Origin: CALMEH01 sp031409875
GTDB lineage: Bacteria; Acidobacteriota; Blastocatellia; Pyrinomonadales; Pyrinomonadaceae
NCBI GenBank assembly: GCA_031409875.1
Contig: JANNYB010000062.1
Span: forward strand, 1-64,000
Direction of reading: 5' to 3'
Length of the DNA stretch: 64,000 nucleotides
Positions within the stretch are counted from its first letter, which is position 1, and each line of letters starts with the position of its first letter. The translations under genes and the position numbers were made by a program. Below are positions 1 through 8,819 of the stretch, piece by piece. Under the pieces are notes generated by a model. The model had not been told where the DNA came from. It worked only from the letters and a program-made list of their open reading frames with translations, and ran no database searches.

Positions 1-1
1 A

Positions 2-124
2 AACAATTTGGCAATCGGAATATTACGAAAAACAGGCTGGGAAAATATTGCCAAAGCACGGAGATTTTATGAGGTTTTTACCGCCAAGGGACTAAATTTA
101 ATAACTCAGCCAATTGTTGTCTGA
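2..124 (+). CDS. C-terminal fragment of an IS transposase (partial, enters from the left edge)
   Basis: Frame 2 is open from the window edge for 40 codons and stops at 122-124. The peptide contains NNLAIGILRKTGWENIAKAR, which resembles the last helix of DDE transposases whose ends read 'RNLAI..LR..G..NIA.A.R' (ISAs1-like; this family assignment is from memory and tentative). The stop codon lies inside an IS-type terminal repeat (119-139), the usual layout for a transposase reading to the edge of its element. The catalytic DDE region lies left of the window, so intactness cannot be judged. Confidence 0.6.
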   Translation, partial: NNLAIGILRKTGWENIAKARRFYEVFTAKGLNLITQPIVV

Positions 125-139
125 CTTTGCAATAGCCCT
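119..139 (+). mobile_element. Right end (terminal inverted repeat) of the IS element
   Basis: Read on the minus strand this begins AGGGCTATTGCAAAGTCAG. Almost the same sequence starts the palindromic element at 14386 (AGGGCAATTGCAAAGTCAG), which supports it being a mobile-element terminus. The YD-repeat reading frame resumes only 2 bases after it, so the element interrupts that gene here. The target duplication cannot be tested because the left end is outside the window. Confidence 0.65.
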
Positions 140-141
140 AA

Positions 142-2546
142 CGTATTATCGAAGAAAAAATTGAAAACGGTAGTTTGAAACCTTATACGCGATATGATTA
201 TTCGGATAACGGAACTTCGCTTGATACTTATACAACGATTATTGATGCCAACGGCGACAACACGATAAATGGCAGTGATGAGGTCAAGACCGAAACGCTG
301 TTTGACGGCGCGGGGCGAATCCGTTTGACGAGAACGCAAGACCCGCAGACGAATAATTATATCGGCAAGCGTGTTGAATATAACATTCTCGGACAGGTGA
401 AGCGCGAGAGTGTGCCGACCGAGATAAATTCTTCGTGGAATCCGGCGGGCGATGATTATCGCGGAATGAACGGAAACGAATATATTTGGCTGTGGAATTC
501 ACGGGAATATGATTGGAAAGGCAGACCAACCCGAATTATTCCGTCGGATTCAAACGGCACGGACGGCAAAGACCAAATCATCAGCTACGCGGGTTGCGGA
601 TGTGCGGGCGGGCAGGTTACGACTGTCAAAGGCGAAGTTACCGAAGCGATTGACGTTGCCGGCACAAAGCAAACGACCAAACGGCGGACGCAGAAGATTT
701 ACGAAGACATTCTTGGCAGAACCGAAAAGACGGAAATCTGGGACTTGGACGGCGCGGGGGAAACTCCATATTCAACTGTCAAAAACACTTTCAACGGGCG
801 CGACCAAGTAACGCAAATCAGACAATATTCGGGCGCAGATACGAGTTCGACTTATCAAGATACGACGATGAGTTATGACGGACACGGCAGATTAGCCTCG
901 CGGCATCGCCCCGAAGAATTTGACGCAAGCAACAATAACGCACCGACTTACATGACTTACACCTACAACGCCGACGATTCGGTAGCGACAATGACCGATC
1001 CGCGAGGCGCGGTAACGAATTACAAATACGGAAATATTGACGATTCGGGCAGTTCCGATAATCGTGCGGTTTTGACCAAAATCGAATTTTCTTCGCCGAA
1101 TACGACGAATATTCCCGACCCGACGGATATTATTTTCACCTACGACGCGGCAGGAAACCGAACATATATGTCGGACAGCACGGGTAGTCTGATTTATTCC
1201 TACGATGAACTTTCGCGGCTTACAGAAGAAACCAAAGTTTTTTCAGGCACTTTGTCGGAAGCACCATCGGGCGGATATAAGCTGAAATACAACTATTTTT
1301 TGACGGGCGGACTCAAATCTATTGAAGACCCGGCAGTCGGTAATTTTCCGGCAACGACTGTTTCTTACACATCGGATAAAATCGGACGGACAACCGGAAT
1401 TAACGGTTCGGGTTTTTATGATGATTTTGAGGAACGCCCGGTCAATACCTTTGCTTCGAGTATTAACTATCGGGCATTCGGCGCAGTTAAATCAATGAGT
1501 TACGGCACAACACAAGCAACCAATGTTTCATTGACCTTTGATACAAGGCTTCGCCCCGTAACATATCAAGCAGACTCGAATGCCAATAATGATGAGATTC
1601 AGAACAAATCTTACACCTACAACAACGACGGCACGGTGAAAGAAGCGATCAACAATTTGGAGGCGAACTTTAGCCAATACAACGATTACGATTTTGCGGG
1701 TAGAATCAAGAAGAATGATTTCGGCACAACGCAAACCGGACAGCCTTACAAGCAAACGCTTGGTTATGATGCTTTCAATAATCTTACGAGTCGGAACACG
1801 AAGGCGTGGAATTTCGATGAGCGAAACTACACGGCATCTTTCACGAACAACCGTAAATCGAGCGGCGGTTATCAATCGAGCGTTGACAGTTTCGATGTCG
1901 CGGGAAATATCACGCAAAATCAAATCTTTTCCGGCACTTCAACGGACATTCGCAAATGGAAGTTTGACGCGGCGGGACGGATGATGGATTGGGAAGAAAC
2001 CTTGCCGGAAGCCGGAGTTTATCTCAGAGATACAGGCGCAGAACTTGTTTATGACGGCGACGGCAGAACGGCAAAACGAATCAATCGCGTCAGAGTCAGA
2101 GGCGGCAACATTCCTAATCCTGATTTTGTGATAGAACCTGAATACACGCTATTCTCATCGGTTACGGGACAAAAGATTACAACACTGAATCAAACGGGCG
2201 GGAAATATCAAAACTTCGTCTATATGGGAAGTTCGGTGATCGCGCAACAAACGTGGGTGGAAACGATAACAACGAAGTCGTATTCAAACAAACAGACCCA
2301 ATCACGGCAAGCGAAATGCAAACAAAATCGGATGGCGTAATCAGCCCGAACGGAGTTGGCAGAAGCGACATCGGAGCATTAGGAACATCTGTGCCATCCG
2401 AAGAACCGGAAGAATTTCCGATGCCAAATTACAAGCAAGGTGGTGGGATTGGCAATCCTGAAACGCAATGTCGAGTGAACGGTCATCCGATGAGTTGCAG
2501 TAGAATGAAAAACTTGGTGAGTGCTTGGGGAGTTTCTACAATCTAA
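142..2546 (+). pseudogene. RHS/YD-repeat protein, 5' end lost to IS insertion and frameshifted near 2250
   Basis: The frame from 142 (R-I-I-E-E-K-I-E-N-G-S) runs to a stop at 2338-2340 and is full of YD-type repeats (YDAAGNRTYMSDSTGSLIYS, YDELSRLTEETKV, YDGDGRTAKRINR) expected of RHS/wall-associated surface or toxin-delivery proteins. No start is needed at the TTG at 175: the frame is open back to the IS end at 139, so the 5' part is missing. After VYMGSSVIAQQTWV the frame turns into nonsense, while another frame from 2253 continues sensibly (GGNDNNEVVFKQTDPITASE) and ends RMKNLVSAWGVSTI at 2546. A one-base indel around 2240-2253 therefore separates the core from its C-terminal tail. No separate toxin domain is recognisable in the tail. 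Likely non-functional. Confidence 0.8.
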
Positions 2547-2699
2547 TTTGCGGCGTTCCGTAATGCTATTCAAAATTTTATCGAAGATTTTTTTCGGAAG
2601 CCGGAGTTTTTGTGAGAAAATGGTAACTCACGAAAAACGGCTGTTTTTATTTGTTTTTTGTGCAATTCTATCTCAAGTGATAAAATAAAACTCGAAACT

Positions 2700-3221
2700 A
2701 TGGCATCGAAGAAAGAAAAATTTCAGGAGGAAAAGCAGATTTTTTCCGAACACATCCAAAAATCGGGCTTGCGACACACGGCGCAGAGAGATTTGATTTT
2801 GGAAATGTTTCTAAAAACCGAAGAACACCTGACGAGCGAAGGTTTATATTGGTTGGTGCAAAAAAAAGACGCAAGTGTAGGACATACAACGGTTTATCGC
2901 ACTTTAAAACTTTTGACCGAAGCCGGACTTGCGCGTGAAGTTCGTTTCGGCGACGGCAAAACTTATTACGAACATCATTTCGGACACGATCACCACGACC
3001 ATATGATTTGCACTCAATGCGGCAAGGTTATCGAATTTTTTTCCGAAAAACTCGAAGCCGCGCAAGATGCAATGAGCGAAAAATACAATTTTATGCCGAC
3101 GCATCACAGTTTGCGGATTTGGGGACTTTGCGAAGAATGTCAAAAAACATCCAAAGATTCGCAAAGCGCGGCAACCGGAGCGCAACCGCGTGTGCGTGTG
3201 AAGTCTATGATGGGAAACTGA
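2700..3221 (+). CDS. fur: Fur-family metal-responsive transcriptional repressor
   Basis: The product is 173 aa, normal for Fur/PerR/Zur proteins. The N-terminal winged helix (about residues 15-85) has LRHTAQRDLILEMF and the recognition helix GHTTVYRTLKLLTEAGL. The dimerisation half carries the histidine cluster HHFGHDHHDHMIC and two CxxC pairs (C104/C107, C144/C147) that bind structural zinc. It would repress iron or other metal-uptake genes when metal-loaded; Fur versus Zur cannot be separated by eye. ATG at 2700 is chosen over an upstream non-ATG at 2658 because homology begins after it. The next gene, 87 bases on, is a ferredoxin-like protein without cysteines. A long hairpin fills the gap. 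Confidence 0.88.
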   Translation: MASKKEKFQEEKQIFSEHIQKSGLRHTAQRDLILEMFLKTEEHLTSEGLYWLVQKKDASVGHTTVYRTLKLLTEAGLAREVRFGDGKTYYEHHFGHDHHDHMICTQCGKVIEFFSEKLEAAQDAMSEKYNFMPTHHSLRIWGLCEECQKTSKDSQSAATGAQPRVRVKSMMGN

Positions 3222-3224
3222 GCG

Positions 3225-3303
3225 AATTTGGGATTTGGGATTTTGGATTGCGGATTTTAAGAATTCGGTCAAATCCGCAATCCCAAATCCCAAATCCCAA
3301 ATT
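3225..3303. repeat. Heptamer-built inverted repeat (TTGGGAT words)
   Basis: The left arm is tandem TTGGGAT-type words ending TTGCGGATTT. The right arm mirrors it (AAATCCGCAA, then repeated TCCCAAA). The arms are about 33 bp with a 13-base loop. It ends 5 bases before the ATG at 3309, leaving no room for a conventional ribosome binding site, so it may affect translation of that gene. Confidence 0.85.
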
Positions 3304-3308
3304 GAATT

Positions 3309-3962
3309 ATGGTAGTAGAAATAAAATTTGAAAGAGAAGGCAGAGCGGGAATAATTCCCGTCGGGACATATTTATTTGAAGCCGCACGACGATTGGGCGT
3401 TAAATTGCCGATTGAAAATATCGGTGAAACTGAAGATGCGGTCGTGCAAATTTTGTCGGGAAAAGATTTGTTGTCCGATTATACGAAATTTGAGACGGAA
3501 CATTTGCCGGAAAAAAGCCGTAAAAAAGGTGAACGGCTTGCACGGCAGGCAAAATTCGAAAAATCGGGAGAAGTTGTAATTATGACAAAGGAACAAGTTA
3601 AGGAAGAAAAACCGTCGGAAGAAGCGACACAAGAAGCATATCGCAAAGAATTTGAAGATTTACCGTTGGAAAAGAAAATCGCTTCGCTGGTCGAATTGGA
3701 AGCGATGGCTTTGCGCGATACGTTTTCGTTTATTTTGAATTCGCCGTATAAAATCGGTGAAAAAATAGTGGATGTTTTGGCTGAATTCGGTTTCAAAATC
3801 GAAGCGGAAGAAAAGTCTGCCAAAAAGCCCGACGAACATAAAGAAAAAGTGAAAGAAGAAGCAAAAACAAACGCGAAAACCGAAGCTGAAACAAAGGCTG
3901 AAACTGCCGAAAAGCCGAAACAAACGCGCAAACCGAGGGCAAAAAAGACATCTGACGAATAA
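3309..3962 (+). CDS. Cysteine-less 2Fe-2S ferredoxin-like protein with Lys/Glu-rich tail
   Basis: The product is 217 aa. Residues 1-92 follow the plant-type ferredoxin layout: a beta-hairpin start (VVEIKFEREGRAGIIPVGTY), the helix LFEAARRLGVKLP, the loop that normally holds CxxxxCxxC (here ENIGETEDA), the segment LLSDYTKFETEHL, and the final strand where RLACQ is expected but RLARQ is present. No cysteine occurs anywhere, so it cannot hold a cysteine-ligated cluster. Residues about 115-165 form a helical segment (EFEDLPLEKKIASLVELEAM). The rest is a low-complexity Lys/Glu/Ala tail. It is followed after 3 bases by the 3966 gene, probably as an operon. The role is unknown; a scaffold or regulatory relic of the fold is possible. 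Confidence 0.6.
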   Translation: MVVEIKFEREGRAGIIPVGTYLFEAARRLGVKLPIENIGETEDAVVQILSGKDLLSDYTKFETEHLPEKSRKKGERLARQAKFEKSGEVVIMTKEQVKEEKPSEEATQEAYRKEFEDLPLEKKIASLVELEAMALRDTFSFILNSPYKIGEKIVDVLAEFGFKIEAEEKSAKKPDEHKEKVKEEAKTNAKTEAETKAETAEKPKQTRKPRAKKTSDE

Positions 3963-3965
3963 AGC

Positions 3966-4805
3966 GTGAGCGATAAACTTCAAAAAAAAATTCCCGACGG
4001 TTTAAAAGAGAACACTCAATATATTCTTGCCTTCGGCGTGATTGCGATGATGCTGATGGCAGTTGGATTTCCAATGTTTGTCATATTTTTCTTTGCCATT
4101 TTCACATATTTTTTGTGGAAGACTTTTTCCACGCCTTCGAGCGGCGGAACGCGCGAGATTTTTGAATTTTATCTTGCCGCCAACGAGCTTTTGCGCGACG
4201 ACGAACGCCGTTGGTATGGCTTTGAAATGCAGGAAGTCATTATGCGCGGTGAACGCATTTTGCAATCAATGAACACTGCGCCGCCGCTCGTTTATTTCAC
4301 GCTCGGCGCACTTTACAATAAAACCGGCGATCACAAAACGGCGATAAATCATCTGGCATACATTCTCGAAAACGAAAATGCCGACGAAACGACTTATAAT
4401 TATCCAACGCCGGAACTGCGGAATTATGTAAAAATCTTAAGAAAAATCGAACGCGAACCGACCGAAGCACCGCAAACTTCCGCCGCCATTCGTGCGCTCG
4501 AACGCGCCCGACGCAATCGTGGCAAATCACTTTTGGAAGAAAGCCGCGAAAGATTTAAGGAACAAAAACGCAAACAGCGCGAAGCCACGCTCGACCAAAA
4601 ACGTGCCAAAGCCGAACTTGCCGAAACCAACGCGAAAAGCGCAGTTTTGCAAAGCATCACAAACGATGTGCCGGAAGAAAATTACGTTCGACAAGCGGAA
4701 ACAAAACCGAACGGCAAACCGAAAAAATCAAAAGAATCCGATTCGCCGTTTGCCAATCGCAAACCGATTACCGAAGTCTTGCACGATATTTACGACGCGA
4801 AGTAA
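3966..4805 (+). CDS. Membrane protein with TPR-like and charged coiled-coil regions, unknown function
   Basis: The product is 279 aa with a GTG start. A hydrophobic segment at about residues 18-52 (YILAFGVIAMMLMAVGFPMF followed by an FF-rich stretch) gives one or two membrane spans. A helical region (ANELLRDDERRWYGFEMQEV) follows, then a TPR-like pair (LVYFTLGALYNKTGDHKTAI). Residues 170-225 are strongly charged Arg/Lys/Glu coiled coil, and the C-terminus is soluble. It sits 3 bases after the ferredoxin-like gene, suggesting translational coupling. I do not recognise the family. Confidence 0.6.
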   Translation: MSDKLQKKIPDGLKENTQYILAFGVIAMMLMAVGFPMFVIFFFAIFTYFLWKTFSTPSSGGTREIFEFYLAANELLRDDERRWYGFEMQEVIMRGERILQSMNTAPPLVYFTLGALYNKTGDHKTAINHLAYILENENADETTYNYPTPELRNYVKILRKIEREPTEAPQTSAAIRALERARRNRGKSLLEESRERFKEQKRKQREATLDQKRAKAELAETNAKSAVLQSITNDVPEENYVRQAETKPNGKPKKSKESDSPFANRKPITEVLHDIYDAK

Positions 4806-5096
4806 AATCGGCAAAAATGTTGGCTCATAAACACTAAGTTATTTTATTTGCAACAGTTAAACACGAAATCCTACGAACCTCCCGACAATTTTTTCGCAAC
4901 TGCGAAATAAAAGCGATAAACTATGTATAATCAACAACTTACATCCAATATTCACGCGCAGAGGTTCGTAGTGGTTGATTCTATTGGACTTAACCCCGTT
5001 TTTATGGTAAAAAATACTTGTCCGCCAACATCAAAAACAGAGGTCGGGAAAAAGGGCAGTTTAAATATTGTGTTCGTTGAAGTTAAACAGCCAGCT
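4806..5096 (+). promoter_or_regulatory. Probable CRISPR leader
   Basis: AT-rich non-coding stretch directly upstream of the first intact repeat. The decayed repeat is at the opposite end, so the leader should be on this side. A TATAAT box lies at 4926-4931. An 11-bp inverted repeat (CTACGAACCTC at 4871-4881, its complement at 4961-4971) brackets it. No credible gene is seen; the short open frame at 4923-5129 runs into the repeat and is rejected. Confidence 0.6.
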
Positions 5097-6417
5097 ATTG
5101 GCGGACACTTCGCGTTTAAAGCGGATTGAAACTCTCCTTGAGCCCTCATATTTACCCATGTAAAATTACATTGGCGGACACTTCGCGTTTAAAGCGGATT
5201 GAAACTTTCGCCGGCACGGTGATCTCGATGACGTAGTTAACGTCTTTATTGGCGGACACTTCGCGTTTAAAGCGGATTGAAACCCTAGCAACGGATCGTA
5301 GCCGTCAATTTCCAACCTATTGGCGGACACTTCGCGTTTAAAGCGGATTGAAACTAATAGCGCTATTGTCAGTGCGGCGCCTGCCAGATTGGCGGACACT
5401 TCGCGTTTAAAGCGGATTGAAACCATAACCGCTGCAACTGTCAGCATTCCGTCAATCGATTGGCGGACACTTCGCGTTTAAAGCGGATTGAAACAATTTA
5501 CCACGGACTACCGAAAATCACGTGGTAGATTGGCGGACACTTCGCGTTTAAAGCGGATTGAAACGATACTGGGCTGCAGGGTCAAAGCGAACTTCAGAAT
5601 CATTGGCGGACACTTCGCGTTTAAAGCGGATTGAAACCAACATGGCAACAAGTGCCATACTTATTACGACACATTGGCGGACACTTCGCGTTTAAAGCGG
5701 ATTGAAACTTTAACTTTGAAAAGCCCGCCACAATTATTTTTATTGGCGGACACTTCGCGTTTAAAGCGGATTGAAACTAAAAACCATTTACGAATTACGA
5801 GTTAAGCTCCAGCTAAATTGGCGGACACTTCGCGTTTAAAGCGGATTGAAACAAATTACAACTTTGCATTGTCGAAAATCCACTCAATTGGCGGACACTT
5901 CGCGTTTAAAGCGGATTGAAACGGTTACTCCGCATAGTTGTAAGGCTATACTAGTATTGGCGGACACTTCGCGTTTAAAGCGGATTGAAACGATGTCGCA
6001 GCTTTCTGAAACGCCGGTCAAGACGATTGGCGGACACTTCGCGTTTAAAGCGGATTGAAACTGTTCCTGCCATGCGGCTCTGTGAATTTAATAAATTGGC
6101 GGACACTTCGCGTTTAAAGCGGATTGAAACTTTTCGGGCGCAAGCTCGTAAAGATAGCTCGATTAATTGGCGGACACTTCGCGTTTAAAGCGGATTGAAA
6201 CCAAGACGGCGGCACATTCACTGTAGAATTCGCCGTATTGGCGGACACTTCGCGTTTAAAGCGGATTGAAACTATTTTTGGGAACTGCTCTTAGGTGTTC
6301 CCATTTTGATTGGCGGACACTTCGCGTTTAAAGCGGATTGAAACTCATGTTCCTTCAGTTTCAGCGTCTTTATGCTATTGCATTGGCGGACACTTCGCGT
6401 TTAAAGCGGATTAGAAT
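5097..6417 (+). CRISPR. CRISPR array: 19 repeats of 36 bp, 18 spacers, no cas genes in the window
   Basis: Repeats begin ATTGGCGGACACTTCGCG and end TTTAAAGCGGATTGAAAC. They start at 5097, 5170, 5248, 5319, 5388, 5459, 5529, 5602, 5673, 5742, 5817, 5887, 5956, 6026, 6095, 6166, 6237, 6309 and 6382. The first 18 appear identical. The last ends GGATTAGAAT, the usual trailer decay. Spacers are 33-42 nt and all differ. The ATTGAAAC 3' end is typical of type I-B/I-D/III repeats processed by Cas6 to give an 8-nt tag; variable spacer length fits type III or I-D. Transcription is inferred left to right. Interference genes must be elsewhere, or the array is orphan. Confidence 0.97.
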
Positions 6418-6418
6418 T

Positions 6419-6577
6419 ATGGAGGCTTTGGGATTGGCGAGAGGACTTTTGCTGACGGCGAGGCGAAATGAGTTGATGATTACGAAAGATTTACAGGGAA
6501 TTGCCGGCTTGCTCGATGCTGAGATGGTCGGATTGGAAAATAAATTCAAATCCGAAAAATCTTTGGCGCGAAAATAA
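6419..6577 (+). CDS. Short ORF directly after the array, probably a gene remnant
   Basis: The ATG at 6419 is 2 bases after the decayed last repeat and gives 52 aa (MEALGLARGLLLTARRNELM, then a helical charged stretch ending EKSLARK). Composition is protein-like, with amphipathic helices, rather than shadow-like. It has no recognisable family and no clear ribosome site. It may be the 3' end of a gene whose front was replaced by the array. A MITE follows 13 bases later. Confidence 0.3.
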   Translation: MEALGLARGLLLTARRNELMITKDLQGIAGLLDAEMVGLENKFKSEKSLARK

Positions 6578-6590
6578 AGATTCGGTAAAA

Positions 6591-6928
6591 TCAATAGACA
6601 TCTTTCCGAAATAAAATGGTTTTGCGGTATCTTTGAATGTTGTAATTTTCAGCCTCGTTCACGAGGCTTTCCGCGTTTCGCGGCTTTTAGCCACGCTCGT
6701 TTACGGCGTGGTTCGGATTGAAAATCAAAGAGTAAGCGCGTTTTAACGTGCTTTTTTCCAGCGGCTTAAGCCAATCAGGTAAGGACGTTAAAACGCCCTT
6801 TATCACATGAGTTTGAATCTAACCACGCCGTGAACGAACGTGGCTAAAACGTGCGAGGCGCACGAAAGCCTGTTAAAACAGGCTAAATCTCTGAAATACA
6901 TAAGTTATTTTGGAAAGATGTCTATTGA
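6591..6928. mobile_element. 338-bp palindromic MITE
   Basis: The ends are TCAATAGACATCTTTCC on the left and its complement GGAAAGATGTCTATTGA on the right, and the match continues with one mismatch to 24 bp. Internal pairs also match in order: AGCCACGCTCGTTTACGGCG with its counterpart before 6845, and GCGCGTTTTAACGTGC with GGACGTTAAAACGCCC. The whole element could fold into one long hairpin. It encodes no transposase, and no clear target duplication is visible. Confidence 0.75.
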
Positions 6929-7016
6929 GTCGCTGAAAACTGCTAACTATCGAATCGGAAAAACTTTCAACGCTTGGAAACTCGCCGACAGCGAAAATGA
7001 CAGCGGTTACAGATGA
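6918..7016 (+). other. 32-codon ORF starting in the MITE end
   Basis: The ATG at 6918 lies in the right terminal repeat of the MITE and reads MSIESLKTANYRIGKTFNAW, stopping at 7014-7016, ten bases before the next ATG. The part after 6928 looks like a genuine protein C-terminus cut off by the element. Treat it as a gene scrap. Confidence 0.3.
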
Positions 7017-7025
7017 TTATAAAAA

Positions 7026-7247
7026 ATGAAGTATGTCGTAAATAGAGATGAAGAAACCGGAGAAATCTATTTTGTCGCACGTTTCTCCAAAAACAGTCTG
7101 CCGGAAGTTTGGCAAGCCGGCGAATGGGTCGAACAAACCTCCGCGCTGATTAGTATGTTGCACGATGGTTTGTTAGAAGATATTACGCAAATAGAAGCTC
7201 AAAATTATATCGCCAAGTTAATGCTCAAAGAATTACAACCGGCATAA
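7026..7247 (+). CDS. 73-aa acidic protein lying between the two CRISPR arrays
   Basis: The product MKYVVNRDEETGEIYFVARF... continues with a predicted beta-hairpin and two helices (EWVEQTSALISMLHDG, ITQIEAQNYIAKLMLKEL). The codons resemble those of neighbouring real genes. The stop codon TAA (7245-7247) directly abuts the degenerate repeat at 7248. No family is recognised. Its placement suggests either a passenger or a gene into whose tail the satellite array was laid down. There is no strong ribosome site upstream. Confidence 0.5.
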   Translation: MKYVVNRDEETGEIYFVARFSKNSLPEVWQAGEWVEQTSALISMLHDGLLEDITQIEAQNYIAKLMLKELQPA

Positions 7248-7354
7248 GTTGGCGGAAACATCGCGTTTAAAGCGGATTGAAACATTTCTCCAAAGACTTC
7301 TCCGCCCATTTCGATTAAGGTTGGCGGACACTCGCGTTTAAGTCGGATTGAAAA
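7248..7354 (+). CRISPR. Decayed satellite array: two repeats and one spacer
   Basis: The first unit starts GTTGGCGGAAACATCGCG and keeps TTTAAAGCGGATTGAAAC (7248-7283). A 36-base non-repeat segment follows (7284-7319). The second unit (7320-7354) reads GTTGGCGGACACTCGCG, then TTTAAGTCGGATTGAAAA, with one base lost and substitutions. Spacing matches the main array, 830 bp upstream. It is likely the oldest end of a once longer array split by insertions. Confidence 0.85.
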
Positions 7355-7475
7355 GTTCGCTTTGAAAGCGAGTGGAGATTGGCGTAGAGTATAAATAAGT
7401 AAAAATTCGGATTTTTTGTTTGGTTCGTTGGTGAATTCGGCAGGTTCGGGGTTTTACTTTTTTTTCTTTACGAAT

Positions 7476-8717
7476 ATGAAAACTGCGGAAATAATTGCCA
7501 TTGGTTCGGAGCTTTTGACTCCGACGCGCACCGATACGAACAGTCTTTGGTTGACTGAAAAATTAAACGAAATCGGCATTGAAGTAATGCTGAAAACGAT
7601 TGTCGGCGATGATAAATTGCGGCTTGAAGAAACGATTCGAGATGCGGTTAAGCGTTCTGATATTGTAATTTCAACCGGCGGATTGGGTCCGACCGAAGAC
7701 GATATTACGCGCACCGTTTCGGCAAAGGCAATCGAGCGCGAACTCGTCTATCACGACGAAATCGAAGCCGATTTGCGCGAGCGTTTTAAGCGTTGGGGGC
7801 GCGATATGCCCGAAACCAATAAGCGTCAGGCGTTTGTTATCGAAGGCGCGGAGATTTTACCTAATCCGAATGGTTCGGCGGTTGGAATGTCGGTTGAAAT
7901 CGGTGAAAAATTTCTCGTCATTCTGCCCGGTCCGCCGCGTGAAAATCAACCGATGTTTTTAGATTTCGTGTTGCCGAAATTGCGCGAATCGGCGGGCGAT
8001 ATTTTCGTCAAACGGAAGATTTTGCGCGTTTCCGGCATTGGCGAATCGGCGGTTGACGAAGCGATTGCGCCGATTTATACGACTTACGAAACCGTCAACA
8101 CTTCAATTCTTTTTAATAAAAGCGAAATCGAACTTCATTTGACTGCGAAGGCAAAAACCGAAGCCGAAGCCTTAGAAATTTTAGAAGAATTAGCCGAAAA
8201 AATCGCCGAAAAATTAGGCATTGCGGTCTTTGCAATGAACGGCGAATTGATGGAAGAAATCGTCGGCGAAATGCTCAAATCGAGCGGCAAAACTTTATCA
8301 ATTGCCGAAAGTTGCACGGGCGGTTTGATTAGCCAAAGATTGACCGATATTCCGGGCGCGTCGGCGTATTTTATTGAATCTGCAATAACTTACGCGAACG
8401 AAACAAAAATTAAAACATTAAACGTCGCACCCGAAATCATCGAAACTTACGGCGCAGTCTCAAAAGAAGTTGCCGAAGCAATGGCACAAGGAATGCGCGA
8501 AAAATCCGGCACGGATTACGCAATTTCCGTAACCGGAATCGCCGGACCGACAGGCGGCACAGAAGAAAAACCCGTCGGACTCGTTTTCGTCGGCTATGCA
8601 GATTCAACACAAGTAAAATCTTTCAAAATTATCTTGCCCGGCGACCGATTTTTAATTCGTTGGCGTGCCAGCCAAGCCGCGCTCGATTATTTACGCAGAC
8701 AACTTTTGAAACAGTAA
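7476..8717 (+). CDS. cinA: CinA-like protein: MoCF-type nucleotide domain plus nicotinamide-nucleotide amidase
   Basis: The product is 413 aa, the usual two-domain length. The N-terminal domain (to about residue 170) has the MoCF/COG1058 motifs IIAIGSELLTPTRTDTNSLW and STGGLGPTEDD, and is linked to ADP-ribose pyrophosphatase activity. The C-terminal domain (about 250-413) has the PncC signature SIAESCTGGLISQRLTDIPG and VTGIAGPTGG, which deamidates NMN to recycle NAD. ATG at 7476 is chosen because MKTAEIIAIGSE is the conserved start; the longer frame from 7416 is rejected. It is followed by a CGGCAGT-word palindrome and an unrelated secreted protein. Confidence 0.9.
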   Translation: MKTAEIIAIGSELLTPTRTDTNSLWLTEKLNEIGIEVMLKTIVGDDKLRLEETIRDAVKRSDIVISTGGLGPTEDDITRTVSAKAIERELVYHDEIEADLRERFKRWGRDMPETNKRQAFVIEGAEILPNPNGSAVGMSVEIGEKFLVILPGPPRENQPMFLDFVLPKLRESAGDIFVKRKILRVSGIGESAVDEAIAPIYTTYETVNTSILFNKSEIELHLTAKAKTEAEALEILEELAEKIAEKLGIAVFAMNGELMEEIVGEMLKSSGKTLSIAESCTGGLISQRLTDIPGASAYFIESAITYANETKIKTLNVAPEIIETYGAVSKEVAEAMAQGMREKSGTDYAISVTGIAGPTGGTEEKPVGLVFVGYADSTQVKSFKIILPGDRFLIRWRASQAALDYLRRQLLKQ

Positions 8718-8718
8718 A

Positions 8719-8806
8719 ACAGTAGGCAGCGGCAGTCGGCAGTCGGCAGTCGGCATTAAATCTTGCAACTAAACTGCCGACTGCCGCTGCCTACTGCCAA
8801 CTGAAA
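8719..8806. repeat. Heptamer-built inverted repeat (CGGCAGT words)
   Basis: Tandem CGGCAGT copies form the left arm, and complementary ACTGCCG words after an AT-rich loop form the right arm (AACTGCCGACTGCCGCTGCC). It sits right after the cinA stop and may act as a terminator-like hairpin. Confidence 0.85.
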
Positions 8807-8819
8807 AAGAGGAGAACAG

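Noticed and set aside
4923..5129. 68-aa ORF upstream of and into the first CRISPR repeat
   Set aside because: It ends in the repeat (GGHFAFKAD is repeat translation) and overlaps the leader; no family or ribosome site.
5778..5816. Spacer 10 resembling host DNA near 27480 (TTTACGAATTACGA)
   Set aside because: Only about 13 AT-rich bases agree; not enough to claim self-targeting.
5166..6188. Several ORFs inside the CRISPR array (for example 5166-5447, 5846-6058, 5985-6188)
   Set aside because: They repeat ADTSRLKRIET or RFKREVSAN, which is direct translation of the repeat unit.
6591..6928. Possible structured ncRNA instead of MITE
   Set aside because: The near-perfect inverted ends and lack of a conserved fold or promoter favour a mobile palindrome; RNA function cannot be excluded but is unsupported.
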